This document shows positions 24,130 through 33,702 of a stretch of 64,000 nucleotides of DNA, in pieces. The first letter of the stretch is position 1. Each line of letters starts with the position of its first letter. Source of the DNA: Nocardioides astragali (lineage in GTDB: Bacteria > Actinomycetota > Actinomycetes > Propionibacteriales > Nocardioidaceae); NCBI RefSeq assembly GCF_024436375.1, contig NZ_JAFMZM010000005.1, positions 124,001 through 188,000 on the forward strand, read 5' to 3'. Below the pieces are notes generated by a model that did not search any database, was not told the DNA's origin, and saw only the letters and a program-made list of their open reading frames with translations. The position numbers and the translations under genes are program-made.

Positions 24130-27100
24130 TCAGTAGTCGGTGTCGCCGCCGCGGGGCGACTCGAAGGCCGCGTCGAGCAGCGTCTTCTGCTCCTCCACGT
24201 GGCGCTTCAGCGTGCCGACCGACGGCGACGCCGAGGACGGGCGGGTGACCGGCTCGACGGTCAGGCCCAGCTCGGGCCACACGTTGAGCTGGTAGTGCGG
24301 CCACGGGCCCATGTTGCGCGGCTCGTCCTGCACCCAGCGGATCGCCTTGAGGTTGGGGTACTTGGCGACCTCGGCCTTGATCTCCTCGAGCGGGTTCGGG
24401 TAGAGCCGCTCGATGCGACCGACGGCGAACTTCGCACCGTTGTCGCGCTTGGTGCGCTCGACCATGATGTCCCAGGTCACGCGGCCCGAGCACATGATCA
24501 GCGTCTCCACCTGCGCCGGGTCCGCGTCGTCGTCCCCGATGAACGGCCGGAACGTGGTGGCCCCGACGAAGTCGGCCGGCTGCGAGGCCGCCTCCTTGCG
24601 CTTGAGCATCGACTTCGGCGTGAAGACGATGAGGGGGCGGTGCTCCTCACCGAGGGAGTGGCGACGCAGCAGGTGGAAGTACGACGCGGGGGTCGAGGGC
24701 TGCGCGACCACCATCGCGTCCTCCGCGCACATCGTCAGGAACCTTTCGATGCGCGCCGAGGAGTGGTCGGGACCCTGGCCCTCGTAGCCGTGGGGGAGCA
24801 GCAGGACGACGCCCGACTGCTGGCGCCACTTGGTCTCGCCTGCGGAGATGAACTCGTCGATGACGGTCTGCGCGCCGTTGACGAAGTCACCGAACTGCGC
24901 CTCCCACAGGACGAGCGCCTCGGGGCGGGCCACGGAGTAGCCGTACTCGAACCCGAGCGCGGCGTACTCGGAGAGCAGCGAGTCGTAGACGTGGAACTTG
25001 GCCTGGTCCTCGGTGAGGTTGGTCAGGGGCGTCCACTCGTCGGCGTTGGTGCGGTCGATGATCGTCGCGAAGCGCTGCACGAACGTGCCGCGGCGCGAGT
25101 CCTGACCGGCCAATCGCACGGGGCGGCCGTCCATCAGCAACGAGCCGAACGCGAGGATCTCACCGGTGCCCCAGTCGATCGGGCCCTCGGTGATCGCCGC
25201 CGCACGACGCTGCAGCTGCGGCATGACCTTGGGGTGGACGGTGAAGCCGTCCGGCGGCGTGACGTAGCTGTCGGCGATCCGCTTGAGGACCTCCGGGGTC
25301 ACGGCGGTGGAGAAGTCACCGGTCGGCTTGTCCGGGTAGTCCGGGACGGTGGTCCACTCGGTGGGCGCCGACGAGCTGGCCTCGCGCACCTCGGTGAAGA
25401 CCCGCTCGAGCTGCTGCTGGTAGTCCTTGAGGACCTGCTCGGCCTCCTCGATCGTGATGTCGCCACGACCGATGAGGGACTCGGTGTAGAGCTTGCGCAC
25501 CGAGCGCTTCTGCTCGATCAGGTCGTACATCAGCGGCTGGGTGTAGGACGGGTCGTCGCCCTCGTTGTGGCCGCGGCGGCGGTAGCAGACGAGGTCGATG
25601 ACGACGTCCTTGTTGAACGCCTGGCGGTAGTCGAAGGCGAGACGGGCCACCCGGATGCAGGCCTCGGGGTCGTCGCCGTTGACGTGGAAGATCGGCGCCT
25701 GGACCATGCGGGCCACGTCGGTGGCGTAGAGGGAGGAGCGCGACGAGCCGGGTGCGGTGGTGAAGCCGACCTGGTTGTTGATGACCACGTGCACGGTGCC
25801 GCCGGTGCGGTAGCCGCGCAGCTGCGAGAGGTTGAGCGTCTCGGCCACCACGCCCTGGCCGGCGAACGCGGCGTCGCCGTGCACCAGCAGCGGGAGGACC
25901 GGGAACTTCTCGCCCTGGTCGAGCAGGTCCTGCTTGGCGCGCGCGATGCCCTCCAGCACCGGGTTGACCGCCTCGAGGTGCGAGGGGTTGGCGGCGACGG
26001 AGACCTTGATCTTGTCGCCCGAGCCGGCCACGAACTCGCCCTCGGCGCCGAGGTGGTACTTCACGTCGCCGGAGCCCTGGACCGTCCGCGGGTCGATGTT
26101 GCCCTCGAACTCGCGGAAGATCTGGCTGTACTTCTTGCCGACGATGTTGGCGAGCATGTTGAGCCGGCCGCGGTGGGCCATGCCGATGGTGACCTCGTCG
26201 AGCCCGGTCTCGGCCGCCGCCTCGCAGAGCTCGTCGACGAGCGGGATGGTGGTCTCGCCACCCTCGAGGCTGAAGCGCTTCTGCCCGACGAACTTGGTCT
26301 GGAGGAACGTCTCGAATGCCTCTGCCTGGTTGAGCTTGAGCAGGATCCGCAGCTGCTCCTCGCGGGGCGGCTTCACGTGGGGCTGCTCGACCCGCTCCTG
26401 GATCCACTTGCGCTGCTCGGGATCCATGATGTGCATGTACTCGATGCCGGTCGTGCGGCAGTAGGAGTCGCGCAGGATGCCGAGGATGTTGCGCAGCTTC
26501 ATGAAGCGGCGGCCCTCGCCGCCGAACGACCCGGTCGCGAACTCGCGGTCGAGGTCCCAGAGAGTGAGGCCGTGCGACTCGATCTCCAGGTCAGGGTGGC
26601 TGCGCTGGCGGTACTCCAGCGGGTCGGTGTCGGCCATCAGGTGGCCGCGGACCCGGTAGGCGTGGATGAGCTCGAGGATGCGGGCCTGCTTGACGATGTC
26701 GTCGTCGTGGCTGGCGACCACGTCGCGGGCCCAGCGGATCGGCTCGTAGGGGATGCGCAGGGATCGGAAGATCTCGTCGTAGAAGCCGTCCTCGCCGAGC
26801 AGCAGGCCGTGCACGCGCTTGAGGAACTCGCCCGACTGCGCGCCCTGGATCACGCGGTGGTCGTAGGTCGAGGTCAGCGTCATCGACTTGCTGATGGCGT
26901 TGCGGTTGATCGCCTCCTCGGAGGCGCCCTGCCACTCCGGCGGGTACTCCATCGCGCCGACGCCGATGATCGCGCCCTGGCCGGCCATCAGTCGCGGCAC
27001 GGAGTGCACGGTGCCGATGCCGCCCGGGTTGGTCAGGGAGATCGTGGTCCCCTGGAAGTCGGCGACGGTGAGCTTGTTGTCGCGCGCCTTGCGCACCACG

Positions 27101-27921
27101 TCCTCGTACGCCGTCCAGAAGGCTGCGAAGTCCATCGCCTCGGCGGCCTTGATGCTCGGGACGAGCAGCTGGCGGGTGCCGTCGGGCTTCTTCATGTCGA
27201 TGGCGAGGCCGAGGTTGATGTGCGCGGGGGTGATCAGGTTGGGCTTGCCGTCGACGACCGCGTAGCCGACGTTCATCTCCGGCATCGACCGCAGCGCCCG
27301 GACCAGGGCGTAGCCGATGAGGTGGGTGAAGGAGACCTTGCCGCCGCGTGCGCGGGCCAGGTGGTTGTTGATGACCGTGCGGTTGTCCCAGAGCAGCTTG
27401 ACCGGCACCGAGCGCACCGAGGTGGCCGTGGGCACGGTCAGCGACGAGTCCATGTTGGCGGCGGTGCGAGCAGGGGCACCGCGCAGGACCGTGTAGGTGG
27501 GCTCGTCGCTGGCCGTCGCCGGCGCGGCCGGCTTGGGGTCCTTGGCGACGGGGGTCGTGGTGCCCTTCGCGGGCTCATCGGCGGCGGCCGCCGGGCGCGG
27601 GGTCGACTTCGGCGCGGGGGTCTCCGCGACCTTGGCGGCCGGGGCGGCGGCCTTCGCGGGCGCCGGGGCAGAAGCCTGGGTGGCGGGCTTGTCGGCGGGC
27701 TTGTCGGCGGCCCGCGTGGTGGCAGCGGCCGGAGCCTCGGCGGGCGCAGCCTTCGGGGGCATCCCGTTGCTGAAGTAGCTCGCCCACTCAGGACCCACGC
27801 TCGCGGGGTCCTTGTCGTACTGCTCCTTCATCTCCTCCACGAGCCACTCGTTGGCTCCCAGGTCAGATGACGGAGCAACCGAGGACTGGTTGCCGGACTG
27901 CCCGTTCGGGGACTGCGCCAC
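24130..27921 (-). CDS. kgd: Multifunctional 2-oxoglutarate dehydrogenase/decarboxylase (E2-E1 fusion)
   Basis: A 1263-residue KGD/OdhA-type enzyme of the TCA cycle. N-terminal helix N-E-W-L-V-E-E-M-K-E-Q-Y (about 22-45), an Ala/Pro/Lys-rich linker (about 60-140), an acyltransferase (E2) domain ending in Y-D-H-R-V-I-Q-G-A-Q-S-G-E-F, then the E1 domain with G-M-A-H-R-G-R-L-N-M-L, H-G-D-A-A-F-A-G-Q-G, the TPP region and the transketolase-like C-terminal half (P-H-G-Y-E-G-Q-G-P-D-H-S-S-A-R-I-E-R). No lipoyl domain is present; in relatives the E2 domain recruits lipoate from the pyruvate dehydrogenase E2. OdhI-type FHA regulation is known in the family, not visible here. GTG start at 27919-27921. 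Confidence 0.95.
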   Translation of the reverse strand: MAQSPNGQSGNQSSVAPSSDLGANEWLVEEMKEQYDKDPASVGPEWASYFSNGMPPKAAPAEAPAAATTRAADKPADKPATQASAPAPAKAAAPAAKVAETPAPKSTPRPAAAADEPAKGTTTPVAKDPKPAAPATASDEPTYTVLRGAPARTAANMDSSLTVPTATSVRSVPVKLLWDNRTVINNHLARARGGKVSFTHLIGYALVRALRSMPEMNVGYAVVDGKPNLITPAHINLGLAIDMKKPDGTRQLLVPSIKAAEAMDFAAFWTAYEDVVRKARDNKLTVADFQGTTISLTNPGGIGTVHSVPRLMAGQGAIIGVGAMEYPPEWQGASEEAINRNAISKSMTLTSTYDHRVIQGAQSGEFLKRVHGLLLGEDGFYDEIFRSLRIPYEPIRWARDVVASHDDDIVKQARILELIHAYRVRGHLMADTDPLEYRQRSHPDLEIESHGLTLWDLDREFATGSFGGEGRRFMKLRNILGILRDSYCRTTGIEYMHIMDPEQRKWIQERVEQPHVKPPREEQLRILLKLNQAEAFETFLQTKFVGQKRFSLEGGETTIPLVDELCEAAAETGLDEVTIGMAHRGRLNMLANIVGKKYSQIFREFEGNIDPRTVQGSGDVKYHLGAEGEFVAGSGDKIKVSVAANPSHLEAVNPVLEGIARAKQDLLDQGEKFPVLPLLVHGDAAFAGQGVVAETLNLSQLRGYRTGGTVHVVINNQVGFTTAPGSSRSSLYATDVARMVQAPIFHVNGDDPEACIRVARLAFDYRQAFNKDVVIDLVCYRRRGHNEGDDPSYTQPLMYDLIEQKRSVRKLYTESLIGRGDITIEEAEQVLKDYQQQLERVFTEVREASSSAPTEWTTVPDYPDKPTGDFSTAVTPEVLKRIADSYVTPPDGFTVHPKVMPQLQRRAAAITEGPIDWGTGEILAFGSLLMDGRPVRLAGQDSRRGTFVQRFATIIDRTNADEWTPLTNLTEDQAKFHVYDSLLSEYAALGFEYGYSVARPEALVLWEAQFGDFVNGAQTVIDEFISAGETKWRQQSGVVLLLPHGYEGQGPDHSSARIERFLTMCAEDAMVVAQPSTPASYFHLLRRHSLGEEHRPLIVFTPKSMLKRKEAASQPADFVGATTFRPFIGDDDADPAQVETLIMCSGRVTWDIMVERTKRDNGAKFAVGRIERLYPNPLEEIKAEVAKYPNLKAIRWVQDEPRNMGPWPHYQLNVWPELGLTVEPVTRPSSASPSVGTLKRHVEEQKTLLDAAFESPRGGDTDY

Positions 27922-28080
27922 GCTTCTTTCGCCTCTTCCAGATCTCATCGCGCAAGGGTTTGACCAAGTCGCTGACAAGGCTAGTCGCACACGCGTGCAA
28001 ATGCAGGGGCGGGGAGGTCCTTTGAGGCATGGTGTCGCCCACACCCGGATCACCCCCCGCACCACCTGCCTGGAGTCGTC

Positions 28081-28701
28081 ATGCCAAGCCCCTTGCCGGG
28101 CCGCACCTCGTGGGCCCGCCGCTGCGCCGGACTCATGCTCGTCTGCACCCTGCCCCTGTCCGCCGCTGCCTGCCGGTCGGTCTCCGAACCGTCGGCCGCA
28201 CCCGAGCGGCTCAGCCGCAACGACGCCCAGGTGACGCTCGCGTCCCATCCCGTCGAGACCACCACGAAGATCCACCGGGTCTTCGGCCGCCTGCCCGACA
28301 AGCGTCGCAAGGCCGTACGCCAGCAGGTCGGTGCGGTCGTCGACCGCTGGTGGGAGGCGGCCTACCTCGGCGGGACCTACCCGCGCAGCAGCTTCCCCGA
28401 CGCGTTCCCGGGCTTCACCGACGGCGCCGAGAAGCTCGCCCGGGCCGACAAGGCCCTGCTGACCAACCAGACCCTCGGGCCCCGCATCGACTCCGTGACC
28501 GCCCAGCGCCGCACGGTCTCCCTCGACATCCTCGCCACCGGCAGGCGCGCCCGCTCGGTGACGGCCCACGTGAAGCTGCGCTTCGCGACCAGCGGCGAGA
28601 AGGCCGGCACCACGGTCGTCCGCGGACGCCTGTTCCTCACCTACAAGCGAGGTGCGTGGCGCATCTTCGGCTACGACGTCTCGAAGGGAGCGCGGCGATG
28701 A
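28081..28701 (+). CDS. Secreted lipoprotein-like protein of unknown function
   Basis: A 206-residue protein with a signal peptide: basic N-region, hydrophobic core C-A-G-L-M-L-V-C-T-L-P-L-S-A-A-A and a cysteine at about residue 31 (S-A-A-A-C-R-S) that could be lipidated, though the -3 residue is not the usual Leu. The mature part has a conserved-looking Trp-rich region (V-D-R-W-W-E-A-A-Y). It resembles proteins encoded ahead of LCP genes in actinobacteria. The stop overlaps the next start in ATGA. Confidence 0.65.
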   Translation: MPSPLPGRTSWARRCAGLMLVCTLPLSAAACRSVSEPSAAPERLSRNDAQVTLASHPVETTTKIHRVFGRLPDKRRKAVRQQVGAVVDRWWEAAYLGGTYPRSSFPDAFPGFTDGAEKLARADKALLTNQTLGPRIDSVTAQRRTVSLDILATGRRARSVTAHVKLRFATSGEKAGTTVVRGRLFLTYKRGAWRIFGYDVSKGARR

Positions 28702-29615
28702 ACGCCCCACACTGGGTACGCCGAGCCGCACGGACCGCCGCCCTCGCGTCCGTCCTCGCCGTCACCGCCCTCGTCGTGCCCCAGTCCACGGTGCAGTCCA
28801 CCGAGGTGAGCCTGGTCAAGATCCGCCACGCCCAGGGCGTCGCCGTCGGCGGCGAGGACGTGGTGTGGATCCTGGCGGTCGGCTCCGACGCCCGTCCGGG
28901 CCAGAGCATGGTCCGCTCGCGCGGCGACGCGCTCCAGCTGGTCGGCATCAACACCCGCACCGGCTCGGCCACCGCGATCGGCGTACCCCGCGACTCGTGG
29001 GTCAGCATCCCCGGCCACGGCCGGGAGAAGATCAACTCCGCCCTCTACTTCGCCGGACCGCGCGGCATGGCGGGGGCCATGCGCAACCTGACCGGCATCG
29101 AGCCCGACTACGTGATGGTCACCCGGTTCCCGTTCTTCGAGGACATGGTCGACGACATCGGCGGGATCACCGTGACCAACCCGCGCCGCTTCTACGACCC
29201 CTACCTCAAGAAGGAGGGCTTCGCCCGGGGCCGGATCCATCTCAACGGCTACAACGCGATGGCCTTCTCCCGGATCCGCAAGGGCCTGGTCGGCGGTGAC
29301 TTCGACCGGTCGGCCAACCAGCAGCGCACGCTGCGCGGCATCCATGCCCGGATCAGGTCCCAGGCCGACCGTCCCGGCTTCATCGAGCGCGGCGTCATGA
29401 CCGTGATGGCCCACATGGACACCAACGCCTCCCCGGCCGAGCTCTACGAGCTGGCCCAGGCGGTGGCCCGGGTGGATCCGTCGAAGATCACCACGTGCGT
29501 CGTACGCGGGCGGATCGGCTTCGTCGGCGCCGCCAGCGTCGTGTTCCCCGACGTCGCGCAGGCCCGTCGCCTCGGTCGCGAGGCGCGCAGCGACGCCGCG
29601 CTGCGTCACTGCTGA
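28698..29615 (+). CDS. LytR-CpsA-Psr (LCP) family protein
   Basis: A 305-residue protein with an N-terminal membrane/signal segment (about 10-28) and an LCP domain: I-L-A-V-G-S-D-A-R near residue 58, D-A-L-Q-L-V, V-P-R-D-S-W-V-S-I-P-G-H-G-R-E-K-I-N, and A-F-S-R-I-R-K-G-L-V-G-G-D-F-D-R-S-A-N-Q-Q (the catalytic Arg box). LCP proteins attach anionic polymers such as teichoic acids or arabinogalactan to peptidoglycan outside the membrane. The preceding lipoprotein is coupled to it. The polymer here is unknown. Confidence 0.9.
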   Translation: MNAPHWVRRAARTAALASVLAVTALVVPQSTVQSTEVSLVKIRHAQGVAVGGEDVVWILAVGSDARPGQSMVRSRGDALQLVGINTRTGSATAIGVPRDSWVSIPGHGREKINSALYFAGPRGMAGAMRNLTGIEPDYVMVTRFPFFEDMVDDIGGITVTNPRRFYDPYLKKEGFARGRIHLNGYNAMAFSRIRKGLVGGDFDRSANQQRTLRGIHARIRSQADRPGFIERGVMTVMAHMDTNASPAELYELAQAVARVDPSKITTCVVRGRIGFVGAASVVFPDVAQARRLGREARSDAALRHC

Positions 29616-29642
29616 CCACCCGTTGCTGGCCGGCCGTGCGCG

Positions 29643-31058
29643 TCAGCGCGGGTAGATGCGCCCCGCGGTGCGCGCCAGGTCGATCACCACGGCCTCGGAG
29701 TAGAGCTTGATCCGCAGGCCGATGACCTGGGAGCCGCGGTAGCCGGTGTCGACCAGCTGTCGTTGGATCTCGCCCATGCCGTTGGGCAGCTCGACGACAC
29801 CGCCGGGCTCGGGGATCGCGAGGGCCTCCCCAGCGACGGTGATCGAGCCGATGGCGGTGGAGACCTTGGAGCGGACCCGCTGGCCGGTCTTCTGCCGCAT
29901 GGCGGCGCGCGAGCTGATGTCGGTGATCACCAGCTGGGCAGTGGGGATGGACACGGACCCGATGGCGGTGCGCGACCAGCCCTTGGCGACCTGCTTGGCA
30001 CGGAACTGGTCGCCGTTGACCTGGTAGACGACGCCGTCGAGCAGAACCGGCACCGGCAGCAGCTGGCTGGCGTGCGGGACCTTGTAGGTCTGGGTCCTGC
30101 CGCGCGAGCCCTGGCACGGGAGGGCCTTGTGCTCGACGTTGCCGAACTTCAGGGCGCCCTCGAGGGCCTGGTAGTCCATGGCGGTGCCGCCGGAGCGGAA
30201 GACGCCCACGGGCGCGGGGCCGCCCATCCGGACCCGAGCGGTGCCGAGCTCGACGAGCTGGCGGCGGTCACCGGCGGTGACCTCGATCCGCAGCGCGGAC
30301 GCCTGGGACTGGGCGTTGTGGCTGTTGGCGCGACCGTTCTTGTAACCGAGCGCGATGCTGCCGAGACCGGGGATCTGGATCGGCCTGGTCACGTCGCTCA
30401 GCACCTGGAACACCTCCTGGGCGACCTGCTGGGTGCCGGTGAAGACGGTGTCGGTGACCTGGTCGAGCGGCGCCAGGAGCTCCTGGAGCTCGGGCGGCAG
30501 GCTCTGGATGACGGTGTTGTCGAGCAGCGAGAGGGAGATGCTGGCGAAGGTGAAGCTCTCGGCGTGACCGTAGCCCTGCGGGGTGTTGAAGGCGTTCGCC
30601 GTGGTCTGGAGACCCTTGATGACCAGCTTGGGCGTGGTCAGTGGGCCGACCGTGCCGCCGATGCTGATGTCGCCGATCGTGCTGGTGCCGCGTACGCCGT
30701 GGGTGCTGCCGTCGACGTAGGTCTCGGTGCGGCTGGTGCTGGCCGAGACGTTGATCAGCGGGTTGTCGGGCACCGACACCACGCTCTCGCGCTCGACGAC
30801 CTGGCCGGCCGCACGGGTGCAGAGCTGCTGGGCGTGGGCGTCCTTGAGGTTGAGGGCCTCGACGCTGTTGGTCACCAGCTTCACGCCGTAGACGTCGCCG
30901 CGGTAGCCGAAGTCGGTCAGCTGGGCCGCTCGACCGGCGCGAGCCTCCGCGCCCTCCGTGGCCTGGGCCGGCGCCGCCAGCCCGGACGTGGTGGCGAGCG
31001 CGGCGCTGAGGCCGATGCTGATCGCGGCCGCGAGGCGACGAGTGGTGCTGTGGTGCAT
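29643..31058 (-). CDS. Secreted choice-of-anchor P family protein
   Basis: A 471-residue exported protein with a typical signal peptide (R-R-L-A-A-A-I-S-I-G-L-S-A-A-L-A-T-T-S-G-L-A-A-P-A-Q-A-T) and two similar beta-rich halves, each opening with a segment like F-G-Y-R-G-D-V-Y-G-V and A-Q-L-V-I-T-D-I. This organisation matches the actinobacterial choice-of-anchor P family, proteins probably displayed on the cell surface; no enzymatic motif is evident. The ATG (31056-31058) follows GGGAGGG. It converges with the LCP gene. Confidence 0.75.
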   Translation of the reverse strand: MHHSTTRRLAAAISIGLSAALATTSGLAAPAQATEGAEARAGRAAQLTDFGYRGDVYGVKLVTNSVEALNLKDAHAQQLCTRAAGQVVERESVVSVPDNPLINVSASTSRTETYVDGSTHGVRGTSTIGDISIGGTVGPLTTPKLVIKGLQTTANAFNTPQGYGHAESFTFASISLSLLDNTVIQSLPPELQELLAPLDQVTDTVFTGTQQVAQEVFQVLSDVTRPIQIPGLGSIALGYKNGRANSHNAQSQASALRIEVTAGDRRQLVELGTARVRMGGPAPVGVFRSGGTAMDYQALEGALKFGNVEHKALPCQGSRGRTQTYKVPHASQLLPVPVLLDGVVYQVNGDQFRAKQVAKGWSRTAIGSVSIPTAQLVITDISSRAAMRQKTGQRVRSKVSTAIGSITVAGEALAIPEPGGVVELPNGMGEIQRQLVDTGYRGSQVIGLRIKLYSEAVVIDLARTAGRIYPR

Positions 31059-31190
31059 GTTCCCTCCCAAAGGGTCCCCGGGAGCTCTCCTGACGCCGAT
31101 CCCCTTGTACCGGTCAGTAACTCCCTCGCCCGATCAACGAGGCGGGCACGGTTTGGTCACGGCCGGGTCAGACTATGGGCTGAAATGCCT

Positions 31191-31224
31191 CGAGCGGTGA
31201 CACCCGCGAGGGTGCCACCGCTCG
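31191..31224 (-). terminator. Hairpin downstream of tRNA-Arg
   Basis: CGAGCGGTG (31191-31199) pairs with CACCGCTCG (31216-31224), and an inner CACCC/GGGTG stem with a GCGA loop stacks on it after one mismatch. On the minus strand it starts 14 bases after the tRNA 3' end and is followed by a weak T-tract (CATTT), so it probably ends the tRNA transcript. Confidence 0.65.
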
Positions 31225-31237
31225 GCGACCAGATCTG

Positions 31238-31310
31238 CGCCTCCGGCAGGATTCGAACCTGCGGCACCTGGTACCGGAAACCAGTGCTCTATCCCCTGAG
31301 CTACGGAGGC
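31238..31310 (-). tRNA. tRNA-Arg (anticodon CCG)
   Basis: A 73-base tRNA. The 7-bp acceptor stem is GCCTCCG/CGGAGGC, the anticodon stem CTGGT/ACCAG with loop TTCCGGT (anticodon CCG at 31275-31277 complement), and the T-arm contains GGTTCGAATCC. It reads codon CGG. CCA is not encoded. It lies about 700 bases from argS on the opposite strand. Confidence 0.95.
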
Positions 31311-31406
31311 CCGCACGGGCCTCGGCCAGTGCGCGGTGAAGACTACCGGTCGCCCGACGGGGGCGTGAAACCGGTTGGCCGACAGTGCGGGTCCCAGCGC
31401 GGGATC

Positions 31407-31904
31407 TCAGCGCAGCGCGAGCGAACCGGACGTCGTCGGCGCGAACGGCAGCGCCTCGTGCTCCGCGACGCGGGCGTCGAGCGCCGCAGCCACGTCCTCC
31501 GGCCACGGCGACGTCAGGCGCGACTCGAGGTCGACGTGCAGGAAGACCTCCTCGACGACGCACGCCACCCTCCGGTGCGTCTCGTCGAGCAGGTAGACCA
31601 GCGCGTGACCGGCGCGCTCCGAGCGACCGAGCAGGCGCACCCGGGCCGACATCGTGTCGCCGGTGCGCAGCTCGCTCAGGTAGGTGACGTGGTGCTCGGC
31701 GGTGAAGCAGGCCTGGCCGTGCGTCAGCGGCCACATCATCGGGATCCCGACCTCGACCAGCGACTCGTCGAGGCCCTCGCTGGCGATGCCGATGTAGTGC
31801 CGCACGTTGAGATGGCCGTTGATGTCCTCGAACGGCATCGGCACGGGCTGCTCGACGTAGGCCGGAAGGGCGACCAGCTGGTCGTAGGTGGGATGCGTCG
31901 TCAC
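31407..31904 (-). CDS. Acyl-CoA thioesterase, hotdog fold (4HBT-like)
   Basis: A 165-residue hotdog protein. The motif F-E-D-I-N-G-H-L-N-V-R-H-Y near residues 25-37 corresponds to the D-x3-H-x-N active-site region of 4-hydroxybenzoyl-CoA thioesterase-type enzymes; V-T-Y-L-S-E-L-R-T-G-D gives the central strand. It likely hydrolyses an acyl-CoA of unknown chain. GTG start at 31902-31904. Confidence 0.85.
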   Translation of the reverse strand: MTTHPTYDQLVALPAYVEQPVPMPFEDINGHLNVRHYIGIASEGLDESLVEVGIPMMWPLTHGQACFTAEHHVTYLSELRTGDTMSARVRLLGRSERAGHALVYLLDETHRRVACVVEEVFLHVDLESRLTSPWPEDVAAALDARVAEHEALPFAPTTSGSLALR

Positions 31905-32010
31905 AGCCCAGAACCATAGGGCAGTGCCGGTGCGCCCTGGAGCGACGGACGGGTGGCCAGGGCGTGAAACCGGTTCGGTCCCCGGTGTGCCGCGCCGATA
32001 GGGTTGGCGG

Positions 32011-33696
32011 GTGAATCCTGATCAGCTCTCCGAGACCATCGTCGACGCGCTGGGGGCCCTCGTGGCCGACGGCGCGATCACGCTGCCCGACGGCGTGCCG
32101 ACCCGGGTCACGGTGGAGCGACCCCGGCAGAAGGGCCACGGCGACTACGCCACCAACGTGGCGCTGCAGCTGGCGAAGCAAGTGTTGATCAATGGGCAGG
32201 GCACCAACCCGCGCGCCTTCGCCGACCTCGTGGCCGAGCGGCTGCGCGCCTCCGACGGCATCAGCGAGGTGGAGATCGCCGGACCCGGCTTCCTCAACAT
32301 CACGGTCGAGGCCGGTGCCCAGGGGCAGGTCGCGGCCGACATCGTCGCCGCGGGGGAGTCGTACGGCTCCTCCGACGCGTTCGCCGGCGAGAAGATCAAC
32401 CTCGAGTTCGTCTCCGCCAACCCGACTGGACCGCTGCACATCGGCGCGGTCCGCTGGGCCGCCGTGGGCGACGCCTTGGGACGGATCTTCACCTTCTCCG
32501 GCGCGGAGGTGACCCGCGAGTACTACTTCAACGACCACGGCGCCCAGCTCGACCGGTTCAGCTCCTCCCTGCTGGCCTGGGCGAAGGGGCGGCCGGTGCC
32601 CGAGGACGGCTACGGCGGGGCCTACATCGAGGAGATCGCCAAGGACGTCGTCGCCAAGCGGCCCGAGGTCCTCGACCTGCCCGAGGACGAGGCCCAGGAG
32701 GTCTTCCGTGCCGAGGGCGTCGAGCTGATGTTCGCCGAGATCAAGCAGTCGTTGCACGACTTCGGAGTCGACTTCGACGTCTACTTCCACGAGAACAACC
32801 TGCACGAGTCCGGCGCCGTCGAGCGCGCGATCTCGCGACTCACCGAGATGGGCAACACCTACGAGGCTGACGGCGCGCTGTGGCTCAGGACCGAGAAGTA
32901 CGGCGACGACAAGGACCGCGTGATCGTGCGTTCCAACGGCACTCCGGCCTACATCTCGGGTGACCTGGCCTACTACCTCGACAAGAAGGAGCGGGGCTTC
33001 GACCGCTGCTTCATCATGCTCGGCGCCGACCACCACGGCTACGTCGGCCGGATGAACGCCATGTGCGCCGCGTTCGGGGACGAGCCGGGCAAGGACCTGG
33101 AGATCCTCATCGGCCAGATGGTCAACCTGCTGCGCGACGGCAAGCCGCTGCGGATGTCCAAGCGTGCCGGCACCACGGTCACGATCAACGACCTGGTGGA
33201 CGCCATCGGCGTCGACGCGTCGCGCTATGCCCTCGCTCGCTACACCAACGACACCAACATCGACCTCGACCTGGACCTGTGGGCCAGGGCCCACAACGAC
33301 AACCCCGTCTACTACGTCCAGTACGCCCACGCCCGCACCTGCCGGATGATGGAGAACGCCGCCGACCTCGGCATGTCGCTGCCCGAGGACTCGTTCGACC
33401 CGACGCTGCTGGCCCACGAGCTGGACGGCACGCTGCTCCGGGCGCTGGCGGAGTTCCCGCGGGTGGTCACCGCCGCCGCTGAGCTGCGCGCGCCCCACCG
33501 GGTGGCGCGCTACCTCGAGGACACGGCATCGGTCTTCAACAAGTGGTACGACACCAAGGAGTGCCGCATGTTGCCCCAGGGAGACGAGCCGGTGGCCCCG
33601 GTCAACGAGGCGCGGCTCATGATGGTCGCCTCAACCCGGACGGTCATCGCCAACGGCCTCCGCCTGCTCGGCGTCTCCGCGCCCGAGAGGATGTGA
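32011..33696 (+). CDS. argS: Arginyl-tRNA synthetase
   Basis: A 561-residue class I synthetase charging tRNA-Arg. An N-terminal Add-1 domain is followed by the HIGH-type motif in A-N-P-T-G-P-L-H-I-G-A-V-R and the KMSKS-type loop in L-R-M-S-K-R-A-G-T-T-V, and a DALR anticodon-binding C-terminus. GTG start. It heads the block argS-lysA-hom-thrC-thrB-rho that is conserved in actinobacteria; spacing to lysA is six bases, so they form one operon. Confidence 0.97.
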   Translation: MNPDQLSETIVDALGALVADGAITLPDGVPTRVTVERPRQKGHGDYATNVALQLAKQVLINGQGTNPRAFADLVAERLRASDGISEVEIAGPGFLNITVEAGAQGQVAADIVAAGESYGSSDAFAGEKINLEFVSANPTGPLHIGAVRWAAVGDALGRIFTFSGAEVTREYYFNDHGAQLDRFSSSLLAWAKGRPVPEDGYGGAYIEEIAKDVVAKRPEVLDLPEDEAQEVFRAEGVELMFAEIKQSLHDFGVDFDVYFHENNLHESGAVERAISRLTEMGNTYEADGALWLRTEKYGDDKDRVIVRSNGTPAYISGDLAYYLDKKERGFDRCFIMLGADHHGYVGRMNAMCAAFGDEPGKDLEILIGQMVNLLRDGKPLRMSKRAGTTVTINDLVDAIGVDASRYALARYTNDTNIDLDLDLWARAHNDNPVYYVQYAHARTCRMMENAADLGMSLPEDSFDPTLLAHELDGTLLRALAEFPRVVTAAAELRAPHRVARYLEDTASVFNKWYDTKECRMLPQGDEPVAPVNEARLMMVASTRTVIANGLRLLGVSAPERM

Positions 33697-33702
33697 TCGG
33701 GC

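Noticed and set aside
24001..27870. A 1289-codon plus-strand open frame opposite kgd
   Set aside because: It is the antisense shadow of kgd, with valine/leucine/arginine-biased composition and no recognisable domain.
27960..27987. TTGACC-N16-TAGTCG as a promoter for the lipoprotein-LCP pair
   Set aside because: The -10 does not end in T and the spacer is short; not supported enough to list.
31107..31121. GTACCGGTCAGTAAC as a TetR-type operator before the choice-of-anchor P gene
   Set aside because: Only about half of the positions are symmetric, and the match is to one half-site of TetR-type boxes; too weak to call.
31168..33498. Long minus-strand open frame opposite argS
   Set aside because: Antisense of argS with no domains; also crosses the tRNA gene.
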